From Acidobacteriota bacterium (GTDB taxonomy: Bacteria; Acidobacteriota; G020349885): a stretch of 64,000 nt of DNA. The stretch spans positions 997,584-1,061,583 of the forward strand of contig CP070701.1 of assembly GCA_020349885.1 (NCBI GenBank), read 5' to 3'. Positions 1 to 8,321 of this stretch are shown in pieces. Numbering within the stretch: position 1 is the first letter of the stretch; the number at the start of each line of letters is the position of its first letter. The notes under the pieces were generated by a model, which did no database searches, was not told the DNA's origin, and was given only the letters and a program-made list of their open reading frames with translations. A program made the position numbers and the translations under genes.

Positions 1-2
1 CG

Positions 3-734
3 CGCCGGGGCGACGCCGTGGAAATCACCGTCCAAGACGACGGCGGGGGGATGGACCCCGAAAAAATCAAGGCGGCGGCCGTCGAGCGCGGCTACATGGA
101 CGCAAAGCGCGCCGCCGCGCTCTCGGTGGAAGAGACGCTTCTCTTGTGCACGTTGCCGGGCTTCAGCATCCGCTCCGAGATCTCGGCCCTTTCGGGCCGC
201 GGCGTGGGGCTCGATGCCGTGCGCACCAAGGTGGAAACTCTCGGGGGTCACTTGCATCTTGCCTCCGAGCGGGGCCGGGGAACGACGGTTCGCTTTGTGC
301 TTCCTCCTACCATGAGCATCCTGAGCGCCTTCCTGGTGGAGGTGCAGGGTGAGGCCTACGCCGTGCCGCTTCATCAGGTGCACCGCACCATCCGAGTGGA
401 GCGCAGTGCTCTTCAAAAAGCGCAGAGCCAAACGGTATTTTGGTGGCGAAGACAGCCCGTTGAGGTGCATGCCTTTGCACAGCTCCTCGGCATATCCCAA
501 GACGGCGCACTGGCCAAGAAGGAGTTCCCGTGCCTTGTGGTGCAGCGGGGCAAGCGCTTGGTTGCCCTCGTCGTGGACAGCATCGAAGGGACTGCGGAAA
601 TCGTCGTGAAGCCTCTGCACACGCCGCTTGAAGAACTGCGTCAGTATTCGGGCTGCACCGTGTTCGGAGACGGGCGTCTGGCGCTTATTGTAGACGTGGA
701 AAACCTCCTCACCCACACGCAAGGAGCCGCATGA
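3..734 (+). CDS. cheA: CheA histidine kinase, C-terminal fragment (5' end outside window)
   Basis: C-terminal 243 residues of the chemotaxis kinase CheA, which phosphorylates response regulators under receptor control. The reading frame is open to the left edge, so the Hpt, dimerisation and first part of the ATPase domain lie outside. Visible are the ATP-binding G1 motif (DDGGGM, near residue 12) and G2 motif (GRGVGLDAV, near residue 65), then a CheW-like regulatory domain (about residues 105-235) that docks to receptors and CheW. The stop overlaps the start of cheC by 4 bases (ATGA), so the two are translationally coupled. The family call is secure. Confidence 0.93.
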   Translation, partial: RRGDAVEITVQDDGGGMDPEKIKAAAVERGYMDAKRAAALSVEETLLLCTLPGFSIRSEISALSGRGVGLDAVRTKVETLGGHLHLASERGRGTTVRFVLPPTMSILSAFLVEVQGEAYAVPLHQVHRTIRVERSALQKAQSQTVFWWRRQPVEVHAFAQLLGISQDGALAKKEFPCLVVQRGKRLVALVVDSIEGTAEIVVKPLHTPLEELRQYSGCTVFGDGRLALIVDVENLLTHTQGAA

Positions 735-1363
735 GTTATCGCGAACTTTCTCCCGTTGAACTGGACGCCCTGCGCGAGCTGAGTAACATCGGCGCGGGCC
801 ACGCCGCCACGGCCCTATCGCAGATGCTCGGCAGGGCCATTACGCTTGAGGTGCCCTCGGTTCGATCGCTTCCTTTCAAAGACGTGCCGGTTACGGTAGG
901 CGGCGCGGAGGCGCTCGTCGTGGGCCTTTTCATGCGCATCTACGGCGACACGAAAGGGAACGTCCTGCTTGTGCTTCCCCAGGAAAGCTCAGCGGCCCTC
1001 ATCGGCTCCCTCACCGGCAAGGCACCCGAGGAAAAGGTGTTCCGCGAGGAGCTTCGCCTTGAGACAATGCAGGAGTCGATCCTCAAGGAGATCGGGAACA
1101 TTCTGGCAGGCGCGTTCCTGAGCACGCTGAGTCAGGCGCTCACAATTAATCTCGTGCCCTCGGTGCCGGGTCTTGCCTACGACATGGCGGGCGCCGTGCT
1201 CGACGCCCTCTTTATCGAGCTCGGACAAGTGGGCGACACGGCGCTCCTCGTCGAGACCGAATTCCTCGAGATGTCGAAGGAGGTGCAGGGGCACTTTTTC
1301 CTCATTCCCGATCCCCAGTCGCTCGAGGTGATTCTGGGCGCCATGGCGAAGATGAAGTGGTAA
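731..1363 (+). CDS. cheC: CheC-type chemotaxis phosphatase
   Basis: Cytoplasmic 210-residue protein of the CheC/CheX/FliY family, which dephosphorylates CheY-P. Both pseudo-symmetric active-site helices are intact: D-x3-E-x2-N at DALRELSN near residue 12 and S-x3-E-x2-N at SILKEIGN near residue 116. It sits between cheA and cheD with a 4-base overlap upstream and a 1-base overlap downstream. In the known systems CheC binds CheD, and the adjacency supports the same pairing here. Confidence 0.93.
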   Translation: MSYRELSPVELDALRELSNIGAGHAATALSQMLGRAITLEVPSVRSLPFKDVPVTVGGAEALVVGLFMRIYGDTKGNVLLVLPQESSAALIGSLTGKAPEEKVFREELRLETMQESILKEIGNILAGAFLSTLSQALTINLVPSVPGLAYDMAGAVLDALFIELGQVGDTALLVETEFLEMSKEVQGHFFLIPDPQSLEVILGAMAKMKW

Positions 1364-1845
1364 TGGAGTCGATTACCGTCGAAATCGGCACGGTCGTCGT
1401 AACGGACGAGCCGACGCGCCTCGTCATGCAGGGGCTCGGCTCATGCCTTGGAATTTTTTTGTACGAGGACCGGAAAAAGATTGCGGCCGCCGCCCATGTG
1501 CTTCTCCCGTCGGGCCCGGAGAAAAAAATGAAAGAGCGCCCCGGAAAATACGTCGAAAGCGCCCTGCGCTACATGCTCGAGGAAATCGAGCGCCGGGGCG
1601 GCGAGCGGCGTCACGTGCGCGCCAAGATGGCCGGCGGGGCGCGCATGTTCCACTTCGACTCGCGCGAGGAACATATGACCATCGGCGAGCAAAACATCCA
1701 CGCCGCCCATGAAGCCTTGGCGGCCCACAACATCGAACTGGTGGCTCACGATACGGGAGGCCGCCAGGGGCGCTCGCTGGTGGTGGATACGGCGAGCGGC
1801 AAGATTGGGGTGCACACGATTCGCGGCCCCGTCACTACGCTATAA
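1363..1845 (+). CDS. cheD: CheD chemoreceptor glutamine deamidase
   Basis: 160-residue CheD, which deamidates glutamines in chemoreceptors and is modulated by CheC binding. The catalytic cysteine lies in GLGSC and the histidine in AAAHVLLP. I chose the ATG at 1363 because it overlaps the cheC stop as TAATG. A GTG two codons earlier is possible. It is the last gene of the visible operon and is followed by an inverted simple-unit repeat and an opposing gene. Confidence 0.92.
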   Translation: MESITVEIGTVVVTDEPTRLVMQGLGSCLGIFLYEDRKKIAAAAHVLLPSGPEKKMKERPGKYVESALRYMLEEIERRGGERRHVRAKMAGGARMFHFDSREEHMTIGEQNIHAAHEALAAHNIELVAHDTGGRQGRSLVVDTASGKIGVHTIRGPVTTL

Positions 1846-1963
1846 GCAGGGGCCAGCCCCGACATCGTCGGGACAAGCCGTTGGCAGTTGGTAGTTGGCG
1901 ACTGGAAATTAGAAAAAATGGATTCCGCTCGCCAACGGCCAAAGGCTAACGACCAACGGCTTC
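1846..1963. repeat. Intergenic palindrome plus inverted simple-unit repeat
   Basis: Spacer between the 3' ends of cheD (+) and the secreted protein gene (-). It holds a short palindrome, CCCGACATCGTCGGG (1858-1872). It then holds a left arm of repeated GTTGGCA-like units (about 1879-1905), an AT-rich loop, and a right arm of CCAACGG-like units (about 1931-1960). The arms can fold back on each other. Similar architecture with different unit sequences recurs at 35276, 44953 and 51933. Confidence 0.6.
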
Positions 1964-4918
1964 TTACGGGCACGGTCCCGTGGCGGGCCAGCCGGGCCGG
2001 ATGCTGCGCCCCGCTCCATCGCTGTCCGCGCCGCAGCTCGACTCCCCGCAGCCACTCGCCGCCGATACCACCACCCAGCGGTCACCGGGGTCCATCGCGT
2101 GGTTAATCCGCACCGTCGCGCCCAAATCCTCTACAGCCCCTCCCGACAGGCACGAGCGCGCGGGCGTGTCCCACGCGCCGATGGCGCCTTCGTAGACGAC
2201 GTAGCCCGTTTCGTCCGTCACGTTCTCGACGATGACTTTATTCTCCGTCGGCGCGGGAATGACCAACGGCTCCGGCATGCCGGAAGAGGACGGCTCGTCG
2301 GGCAGCGCGCCGCATCCGCACACCGCCGGGCTGCAATCGAACATCATGCCCTTTACGTCTACCTCATCTACCGCCCAGTGCATCTCCCAATTGGCGTTGT
2401 AATAATGCCAGTTCACCTCCAGGTCCGGCACGCCCGCCGCTTCCGCGGTGATGTCCAGAACCACCGTGCCCGACGCGGGCGCTTTGGTATACTTCGCTCT
2501 CGTAACCCAGGCGCCCCCCGTGTTCGCACTCCGCACCTTCACCTCGGCCACCTCGAAGTCCCAATCGACGAAATCGTGCTCGAACTGAAGCTCCACCGTC
2601 TTCGACGAGCTGCAGTCTATGGGCGGCGTGATGAGCTGCTCGTCCATGTCCATGGGGCCGGCGCAGTCGCTATTCACAATCATGTGCGTACCGGGAAGCG
2701 CGCCGAGGGAGCAGGGGTCCAGATCCGTCCACATGCACACCTCGTCACCGCAGAACATATTGGTTCCGCCGTTTATGACCGTCCACGTTCCCGGAAGGCC
2801 CGCTTCGAAGTTCTCTGAAAGGAGGGAAAGGGGCGTGCCGCTTCCCACTCGCACCTGAAACACTATGGGGTTTGAAAAAGGGCTCCCGCCACCGTCTTCG
2901 TAGGAAAGGGCCAGTGTGAAATCAATGGGCGTTCCGCAGGATACGCCCGAGCTCACGACAAATTGAAACGGCGTGAGCGACGTTCCAGTGAGTCCCACGG
3001 AAATATCGGGAAACGAGGCGCTGTTTGCGGGTATCGCTATCCCCGGGGTTGCGGTGGAAAGCGCTCCACTTACCTTAGATGCGTTATTGACGCCGACATT
3101 CTGCACCGTGACGTCAAGAGTGATGGTTTCCCCGGGGTCCACGACGCTGTCTCCATTTCCGCAGTCGGTGGACGAAAGCGAGTCGTATTCCAGGTACGGG
3201 GTGCTGGTGCACTGCATGTTAATCACTGCGGCGGAATCCGCGCCCCCCACGGAAGTATCCGTCACCGTCACGGTGGGGTCCTCCACCGGCGTTACGTCGG
3301 TGATGGCGATGGCAGCCGCGGTGGGGGTTACATCGGCCGTCGTTTCAGCGACGAACGTGCAGGAGGGGTCGGTATTCCCGTTTGAGTCCAGCTTCAGAAT
3401 CCAACCGTCCTGCAGTCCCGCGCCGAACGAATAGACCCAGCCCGCCGACGCGAATCCACCGTCCGTGGCCTCACGCGGAGACCAGATTATATCCTCCGCT
3501 GCACCGCCGTGGGCCCTTTCCCATTGGATGCCGCCCGAGGCGTCCAGCTTCAAGGTCCAGAAATCCCTGCCCCCCGCGCCAAAGGACTGCGTGTCTCCTC
3601 CCGCGATAAAACCGCCGTCCGAAGTCTGTCGAATCCTCCAGCCGGCATCGTCGCTCAAATCGCCGTACCTATTCTCCCATTGGATTATATTGCCTGAATC
3701 GTTCAACTTTAAAATCCATAAATCGCTACCCCCTGCGCCGAAGGACTTCGTTTCCCCCGTGATGACAAAACCGTCGTCCGAGGTTTGCTGGGCGAAGTAG
3801 CCCCAGTCTTCGGAAAGGCCGCCGTAGGCTCTTTGCCACTCGATGTCTCCCGTGTCGTACAATTTGAGAATCCAGAAGTCATTATCGCCCTCCCCGAAGG
3901 ACCACGTGTGCCCCCCCACGACATACCCGTCGTCCGAGGTTTGCTGGACGGACAGAGCATAGTCGGAATCCGTGTTGCCGTAGGTGTATTGCCATTCGAT
4001 GCTTCCCGAGTCGTACAGCTTCAGGACCCAGGCGTCCGCGCCGCCCGCGCCGAAGGAATGGGTAACCCCGGCCATGACGAAGCCGTCGTCCGAGGTCTGT
4101 TGCACAAGCCATAAATAATCGTCCGAAGCGCCGCCATACGCCTTCTGCCACTCCGCGGCGCCAGAGGCGTCCAGCTTCAGAACCCAGAACTCGCTACCCC
4201 CCGCGCCAAAGGACTGCGTCTCTCCTCCCACGACAAAACCGCCGTCCGAGGTCTGCTGGACGGAATATCCAGCATCAAAGTCGGCGCCGCCGTAGGTTTT
4301 TTGCCATTCGATGTTTCCCGATGCGTCCAGTTTCAAAACCCAGCAATCGTCATCGCCTGTGCCGGAAGAGTTTGACCGCCCCGTCGCGATGAAACCGCCG
4401 TCCGAAGTTTGCTGCATGGAAAACACGGTGTCGTCTCTTGCCCCGCCGTAGGTGCGCATCCACGTAGCACATGGCGACGTATCCCCCGTAAGCGTCAAAT
4501 CGTAATTGCGGTTGTCGCCGAAGGTCGCGTCGAACTGCCGCACCTTGATGTGATACGTCCCGCCCGCCGGGGCCGTCCACATGATGGAGGCCGGTGCTCC
4601 CGGGGCGCCGCCGTAATTCGAATCAAGAAGCGACGCGCAGTCCGTGTCGTAAAGCTCTAAGGCAACGTCCGCAAGCGGGCCAATGGGAACTGCGTCAATC
4701 GTGTAAGAGCGCCCCGCGCAGGCGTTGAACTTCAGCCAGTCCTCGGCATCTTGACAGAAATTGTGAGATTGGGTGTCGCCGCCGTGGATGACCGTCTTCG
4801 AGGGAATGCACGCGTCGTCCTCCTCGTACGCGTCCGCCGTGCACTGTGCCGCAAGCGGGGGACCGAAAAAAGTCCACAGCGCTGCTGCCAGGAACACGAG
4901 GACACCCTTGCAATTCAT
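1964..4918 (-). CDS. Large secreted protein: PPC domain, seven 52-residue repeats, adhesive C-terminus
   Basis: 984-residue exported protein. The ATG at 4918 is preferred because it has an AGAAGGGA ribosome site and starts a clear signal peptide ending near LAAQC. Domains in order: a pre-peptidase C-terminal (PPC) type beta-sandwich (about 24-140); seven consecutive repeats of about 52 residues (about 150-515), each with a YGG...QQTSDGGF core and a WxLKLD end, probably a beta-propeller; a CARDB-like domain (about 590-690); a MAM/jelly-roll-like domain from about 700; and a C-terminal domain with GDRWVVVSAA and a terminal GWP...CP signature. The last three parts recur in the gene at 62407. Probably a cell-surface or released structural or binding protein; no catalytic residues are recognised. 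Confidence 0.85.
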   Translation of the reverse strand: MNCKGVLVFLAAALWTFFGPPLAAQCTADAYEEDDACIPSKTVIHGGDTQSHNFCQDAEDWLKFNACAGRSYTIDAVPIGPLADVALELYDTDCASLLDSNYGGAPGAPASIMWTAPAGGTYHIKVRQFDATFGDNRNYDLTLTGDTSPCATWMRTYGGARDDTVFSMQQTSDGGFIATGRSNSSGTGDDDCWVLKLDASGNIEWQKTYGGADFDAGYSVQQTSDGGFVVGGETQSFGAGGSEFWVLKLDASGAAEWQKAYGGASDDYLWLVQQTSDDGFVMAGVTHSFGAGGADAWVLKLYDSGSIEWQYTYGNTDSDYALSVQQTSDDGYVVGGHTWSFGEGDNDFWILKLYDTGDIEWQRAYGGLSEDWGYFAQQTSDDGFVITGETKSFGAGGSDLWILKLNDSGNIIQWENRYGDLSDDAGWRIRQTSDGGFIAGGDTQSFGAGGRDFWTLKLDASGGIQWERAHGGAAEDIIWSPREATDGGFASAGWVYSFGAGLQDGWILKLDSNGNTDPSCTFVAETTADVTPTAAAIAITDVTPVEDPTVTVTDTSVGGADSAAVINMQCTSTPYLEYDSLSSTDCGNGDSVVDPGETITLDVTVQNVGVNNASKVSGALSTATPGIAIPANSASFPDISVGLTGTSLTPFQFVVSSGVSCGTPIDFTLALSYEDGGGSPFSNPIVFQVRVGSGTPLSLLSENFEAGLPGTWTVINGGTNMFCGDEVCMWTDLDPCSLGALPGTHMIVNSDCAGPMDMDEQLITPPIDCSSSKTVELQFEHDFVDWDFEVAEVKVRSANTGGAWVTRAKYTKAPASGTVVLDITAEAAGVPDLEVNWHYYNANWEMHWAVDEVDVKGMMFDCSPAVCGCGALPDEPSSSGMPEPLVIPAPTENKVIVENVTDETGYVVYEGAIGAWDTPARSCLSGGAVEDLGATVRINHAMDPGDRWVVVSAASGCGESSCGADSDGAGRSIRPGWPATGPCP

Positions 4919-5022
4919 GGTAAATCCCTTCTTATAAGATACGCTCTCTCCTCTGGAAATCAAATACCCAAACCACCGAAAACCGGTGGCTTTGAAAAGC
5001 GGCGAATCCACTGTGGGGCGCC

Positions 5023-6369
5023 TCAAGAACCGCCGCTCCGCAGGTGCGCCACGGTCTCCACGTGGTAGGTCTGCGGGAACATGTCGATGGGCGTGAGGCT
5101 CGCGAGGCGGTAGCCGCCGTCCACGAGCGCGCGAAGGTCCCGCGCGAGCGTGGCGGGGTTGCAGGAGACGTAGGCGAGGTGCGGGGGCCGGAGCTTGAGG
5201 AGGCGTGCGCAGAGGCGGGGCGTGAGTCCAGCGCGCGGCGGATCGACCACGACGACGTCCGAATCGGTGAGCGCGTCGAGGTGCTCGTCCACGTCACCCT
5301 CGAGGAACGCCGCGCCCGGGACGGCGTTCTCTTTCGCGCTCACCCGCGCGTCCTCGGTCGCCGCGGCGCTGCGCTCGATGCCGACGGCACGGCCGAAACG
5401 CTTCGCGAGGGGAAGCGTGAGAAACCCGGCGCCGCAATACACGTCCGCGGGCTGGTGCGCTGCCTCGGGGAGCCCGTCGAGCACCGTCTTCAGCAACGCC
5501 TCGGATTGCTCGCGGTTCGATTGCTCGAAACTCCCGTGCGTGAAACGAAACCGCATGCCGGCCACTTCGTCCCAGTAGAAGTCGCGGCCCCGAAGCACGT
5601 TCTTTTGTTTTCCCGCGTCGTGGATGACGCCCACCACGGACGCGGGAAGCGCCTCGAGCCACGGCGCAAGGCCCTCCGCGGTGAGCTTCGCCGTCCGGTC
5701 GGTTCGCAGGACGACGAGGAACTCCCGCGTGGCGCCGCTTCCCCGCACGAACACTTCACGAACCGTTCCCTCGCCCTGCACGCTGCGGAGAAGAAGGGGG
5801 TAGTGGCTTCCGAGGATGACGAAAATCTCCTGCAAGAGCGGCTCCTGAATCAGGCACCGCTCCACTGGGATGACGCGGTGGGAATTGAGAAAATGCATGC
5901 CGAAGACGCCGCGGTCCTGCGTGAAGCCGAACTTGTTGCGGTAGTCGAGTGTGCGCGGGGCGGGAACGGCGTCGCGCATGGGAAATTTTTGGAATTGACC
6001 GATGCGCACGAGAGTCTCCCGGAGCATTTCGACTTTCGCCCGGAGCTGCGCCTCGTAGGAGAGGTTCTGCCACTGGCAGCCGCCGCATCCTTCGAGGAAG
6101 TGGGGGCATGGCGGCTCGACGCGCTCGGGAGACTCGCGCAGGACGCGCACCGCGCGGCCGCGCGCGAAGCGGCGCTTCACTTGAAAAATTTCGACCTCGA
6201 CCTCCTCGCCCGCAAGCGCCCGGTCCACGAAGACGACGCGGCCGTCCAGGCGGCCTATGCCCGCGCCGCCCTCAACGAGCTTTTCAATCGTCAGGCGAAC
6301 GCGCGCGCCCTCTTCGAGCACAGGCGCGGCGGACTTCTCAGGGGAAATATTCTCGGGTTCCGTGGTCAT
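5023..6369 (-). CDS. rlmD: 23S rRNA (uracil-5-)-methyltransferase, RlmD/RumA-type
   Basis: 448-residue SAM-dependent RNA m5U methyltransferase of the TrmA/RlmC/RlmD family. An N-terminal TRAM domain (about 18-75) is followed by an iron-sulphur cluster region, CPHFLEGCGGC (near residue 88), with a further cysteine in ERCLIQE. The C-terminal Rossmann domain has the VVVDPPRAGL motif, and the catalytic cysteine lies in YVSCNPATLARDL. The iron-sulphur cysteines favour RlmD or RlmCD over TrmA, but the exact target base is inferred. It stands alone, head to tail with the secreted protein gene. Confidence 0.88.
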   Translation of the reverse strand: MTTEPENISPEKSAAPVLEEGARVRLTIEKLVEGGAGIGRLDGRVVFVDRALAGEEVEVEIFQVKRRFARGRAVRVLRESPERVEPPCPHFLEGCGGCQWQNLSYEAQLRAKVEMLRETLVRIGQFQKFPMRDAVPAPRTLDYRNKFGFTQDRGVFGMHFLNSHRVIPVERCLIQEPLLQEIFVILGSHYPLLLRSVQGEGTVREVFVRGSGATREFLVVLRTDRTAKLTAEGLAPWLEALPASVVGVIHDAGKQKNVLRGRDFYWDEVAGMRFRFTHGSFEQSNREQSEALLKTVLDGLPEAAHQPADVYCGAGFLTLPLAKRFGRAVGIERSAAATEDARVSAKENAVPGAAFLEGDVDEHLDALTDSDVVVVDPPRAGLTPRLCARLLKLRPPHLAYVSCNPATLARDLRALVDGGYRLASLTPIDMFPQTYHVETVAHLRSGGS

Positions 6370-6434
6370 AAGAAAAAATTACGCTCCAGGTGAAATCATA
6401 GAGCGTGCCGAGCCGAATTTCCAGCGCCGGCGTG

Positions 6435-6464
6435 AAACAAAACGCCCGGCACGGCTGGCCGGGC
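6435..6464 (-). terminator. Rho-independent terminator of the ars operon
   Basis: Read on the minus strand just after the arsG stop: a perfect 7-bp stem GCCCGGC/GCCGGGC (6458-6464 with 6444-6450), a 7-base loop, then a GTTTTGTTT tract. Confidence 0.75.
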
Positions 6465-6479
6465 CGCCGCGTCGCTCCC

Positions 6480-7181
6480 TTACAGCGGGACGCGAAAAAT
6501 GTACACGAGCGAAAAGTAAATCCCTATTCCAATAAACAACACGCCCGTAATCCGGCGGGCCCAGCGCTCAAACTGGACCAGACTATTAAAAGCCTTTCCG
6601 ACCCTATGGACGCCGAACGCGAGCAGGAAAGCAAACACAGCCGCCGGAAGCGCCGTCCCCACTCCATAGAGGAAAGGCAGAACGATGACGGAGCCGAATT
6701 TCGCGGCTAGAGGGACGAGGCTTCCAAAAAACAGGGCCGCTGAAATCGGGCAAAAGGAAAGCGCGAACACCATTCCCAGCAAAGCCGCACCTCCCGTGCC
6801 CACACGCTCAAAGCGGCTCTGCAGCTTCGCCCCCATCCTCCCGCCCCACCCGCCTCCCAAATTCATCTGCAAGAGCTCGAGCAAATACATGCCCACGAGG
6901 ATGAGAAGAGGCCCCAAGAGCTTGTTCATATGTTTTTGAAGCGCATGCGACACGGAGGGAACCGAGAGGACAGCCAACACCAAAAGCGCCGCCAGCATCA
7001 CGTAAACGAAGGTTCTTCCCAGCGTATACAAACAACCGGCCACCAAAACGCGGCGGGGACTTTCGACCCGTCTTCCGATAAATGAAACCGCCGCCAGGTT
7101 CGTCGCAAGGGGGCACGGGCTGATTGACGTCAAAATGCCCAGCCAGAACGCCAGGGCCGCACCAAGAAAGAAATCGCCCAC
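6480..7181 (-). CDS. arsG: ArsG-family aromatic arsenical efflux permease
   Basis: 233-residue inner-membrane protein of the DsbD/TauE-like ArsG family, which is linked to efflux of trivalent aminobenzyl arsenicals. It has six hydrophobic segments. An SPCP motif lies in the first helix (ILTSISPCPLATN) and an FCP motif in the middle (LSFCPISAA), the paired Cys-Pro signature of this fold. I chose GTG at 7181, one base after the arsF stop. The longer in-frame ATG at 7250 lies inside arsF and would add a non-membrane basic tail. It is the last gene of the operon before a terminator. Confidence 0.8.
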   Translation of the reverse strand: MGDFFLGAALAFWLGILTSISPCPLATNLAAVSFIGRRVESPRRVLVAGCLYTLGRTFVYVMLAALLVLAVLSVPSVSHALQKHMNKLLGPLLILVGMYLLELLQMNLGGGWGGRMGAKLQSRFERVGTGGAALLGMVFALSFCPISAALFFGSLVPLAAKFGSVIVLPFLYGVGTALPAAVFAFLLAFGVHRVGKAFNSLVQFERWARRITGVLFIGIGIYFSLVYIFRVPL

Positions 7182-7182
7182 T

Positions 7183-7980
7183 TTACAGTCCCAGGTAATC
7201 TGCCGTCTCTTTCTGGATATAGGCGACAAACGCCTCTTTGTCGCCAACAAGCTTCCATACCTTATCCAGACTCTTCCATTTTTCCGTTTTCCCGTTCTTC
7301 ACTTCCACAAGAACGACGGAGCGGGTTGCCAGCTCGAAATCCCGGACGAAGTGCTCGTTCTCGGGCTCCTCCACATTAAGCGCCCGCCACGTGAGCCTTC
7401 CGGTTTCGAGCTCCTGAGGGAATCCGGCTTTCAGGGACTCGTCCGCGTACGCTTCGATGGTCAGGCAGGTCTTGCAGCGCCTGGTCCCGTGGAAATAGTA
7501 GGCAATCACCGTGGATGGAGTTTCGCTCGCGTCCGGCTTTTGGTCACTGCCCGCCTCCTTCGCCGCACCCTCCAGGGGAACGGCGGACTGAGAGGCCGGA
7601 GCAGTGATTGCGCTCTGGGGAGCTTCCGGCTCTTGGCCGCTGTCCGCCTCCGTCGCCGCACCCTCCTGGGAAACGGCGGACTGAGAAACCGGAGCGGTGG
7701 CCGTGCGCCGGGGAGCTTCCGGCTCTTGCCCGCTGCCCGCCTCCGCCGCTGCATCCTCCTCAGGAACGGCGGGCTGAGTGGCTGGAGCGGTGGCCGTGCG
7801 CTGGGGGGCTTCTGTCTCTTGACCACTGCCCGCCTCCGTCGCTGCATCCTCCTGGGGGACGGCGGGCTGTGAGACCGGAGCGGTGACCGCGCGCTGGCGA
7901 ATTTCTGTGACTGCAAGGTATGCCACGCTTGCCCCTACGAAAAGTAAAAGGACGGCAGTGGCGATGGTTTTCGGGTTCAT
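7183..7980 (-). CDS. arsF: ArsF-family protein with a four-copy periplasmic linker
   Basis: 265 residues. The ATG at 7980 has a GGAGA ribosome site; longer in-frame versions lack one. It has an N-terminal signal anchor (about 5-25), then four tandem copies of a 31-residue Ala/Pro/Glu/Gln-rich unit (residues 31-154). The C-terminal thioredoxin-like domain (155-265) is typical of the ArsF nitroreductase-subunit family, with a redox motif CKTC in FHGTRRCKTC. In arsEFG systems ArsF acts with ArsE in reducing trivalent nitrophenyl arsenicals before export by ArsG. The long repeat linker probably holds the redox domain away from the membrane. Confidence 0.78.
   Translation of the reverse strand: MNPKTIATAVLLLFVGASVAYLAVTEIRQRAVTAPVSQPAVPQEDAATEAGSGQETEAPQRTATAPATQPAVPEEDAAAEAGSGQEPEAPRRTATAPVSQSAVSQEGAATEADSGQEPEAPQSAITAPASQSAVPLEGAAKEAGSDQKPDASETPSTVIAYYFHGTRRCKTCLTIEAYADESLKAGFPQELETGRLTWRALNVEEPENEHFVRDFELATRSVVLVEVKNGKTEKWKSLDKVWKLVGDKEAFVAYIQKETADYLGL
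7519..7890. repeat. Four tandem 93-bp repeats within arsF
   Basis: Four in-frame copies of a 93-bp unit encode the units that begin ATAPVSQPAV and end EAPQRT. Divergence is moderate, so the array is established rather than newly expanded. Copy number could vary between strains through slippage. Confidence 0.85.
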
Positions 7981-8038
7981 GTCATGCGATCTCCAGTGTG
8001 TTGTACGGCTTTCAATTCCGTATTCGGCCGCCAATCGG

Positions 8039-8272
8039 TCAACCGAGCATGGTCTTAATCTCATCCGGTGATGGGACTCTTCCCACGACCTTGACCTCGC
8101 CGTCCACCACAAGGGCCGGCGTTGTCATGACGCCGAATTTGAGTATGGCAATGATGTCGCTGACTTTGACAATTTCATACTCGATGCCGAGCGCTTTGGC
8201 GGCCTCTTCCGTGTTCTGAGCCAACTTTTTGCAGTTTGGGCAGCCCGGGCCCAAAATCGTCAGTTTCTTCAT
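8039..8272 (-). CDS. arsE: Small thioredoxin-fold protein, ArsE-like
   Basis: 77-residue cytoplasmic thioredoxin/glutaredoxin-like protein of the TM0996/MTH895 type. The redox motif CPNC is at residues 11-14 and the cis-proline is in MTTPALVVDGEV. An AAAGGAG ribosome site lies 7 bases before the ATG. Its place between the permease and arsF matches the arsE position of arsEFG clusters, where it would pass electrons to ArsF. Equally small thioredoxins also accompany other metal permeases, so the symbol rests on context. Confidence 0.75.
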   Translation of the reverse strand: MKKLTILGPGCPNCKKLAQNTEEAAKALGIEYEIVKVSDIIAILKFGVMTTPALVVDGEVKVVGRVPSPDEIKTMLG

Positions 8273-8321
8273 GGGGCGTCTCCTTTCCTGTTAAATGTTT
8301 TTACAAGGCCGTGCCATGGTG

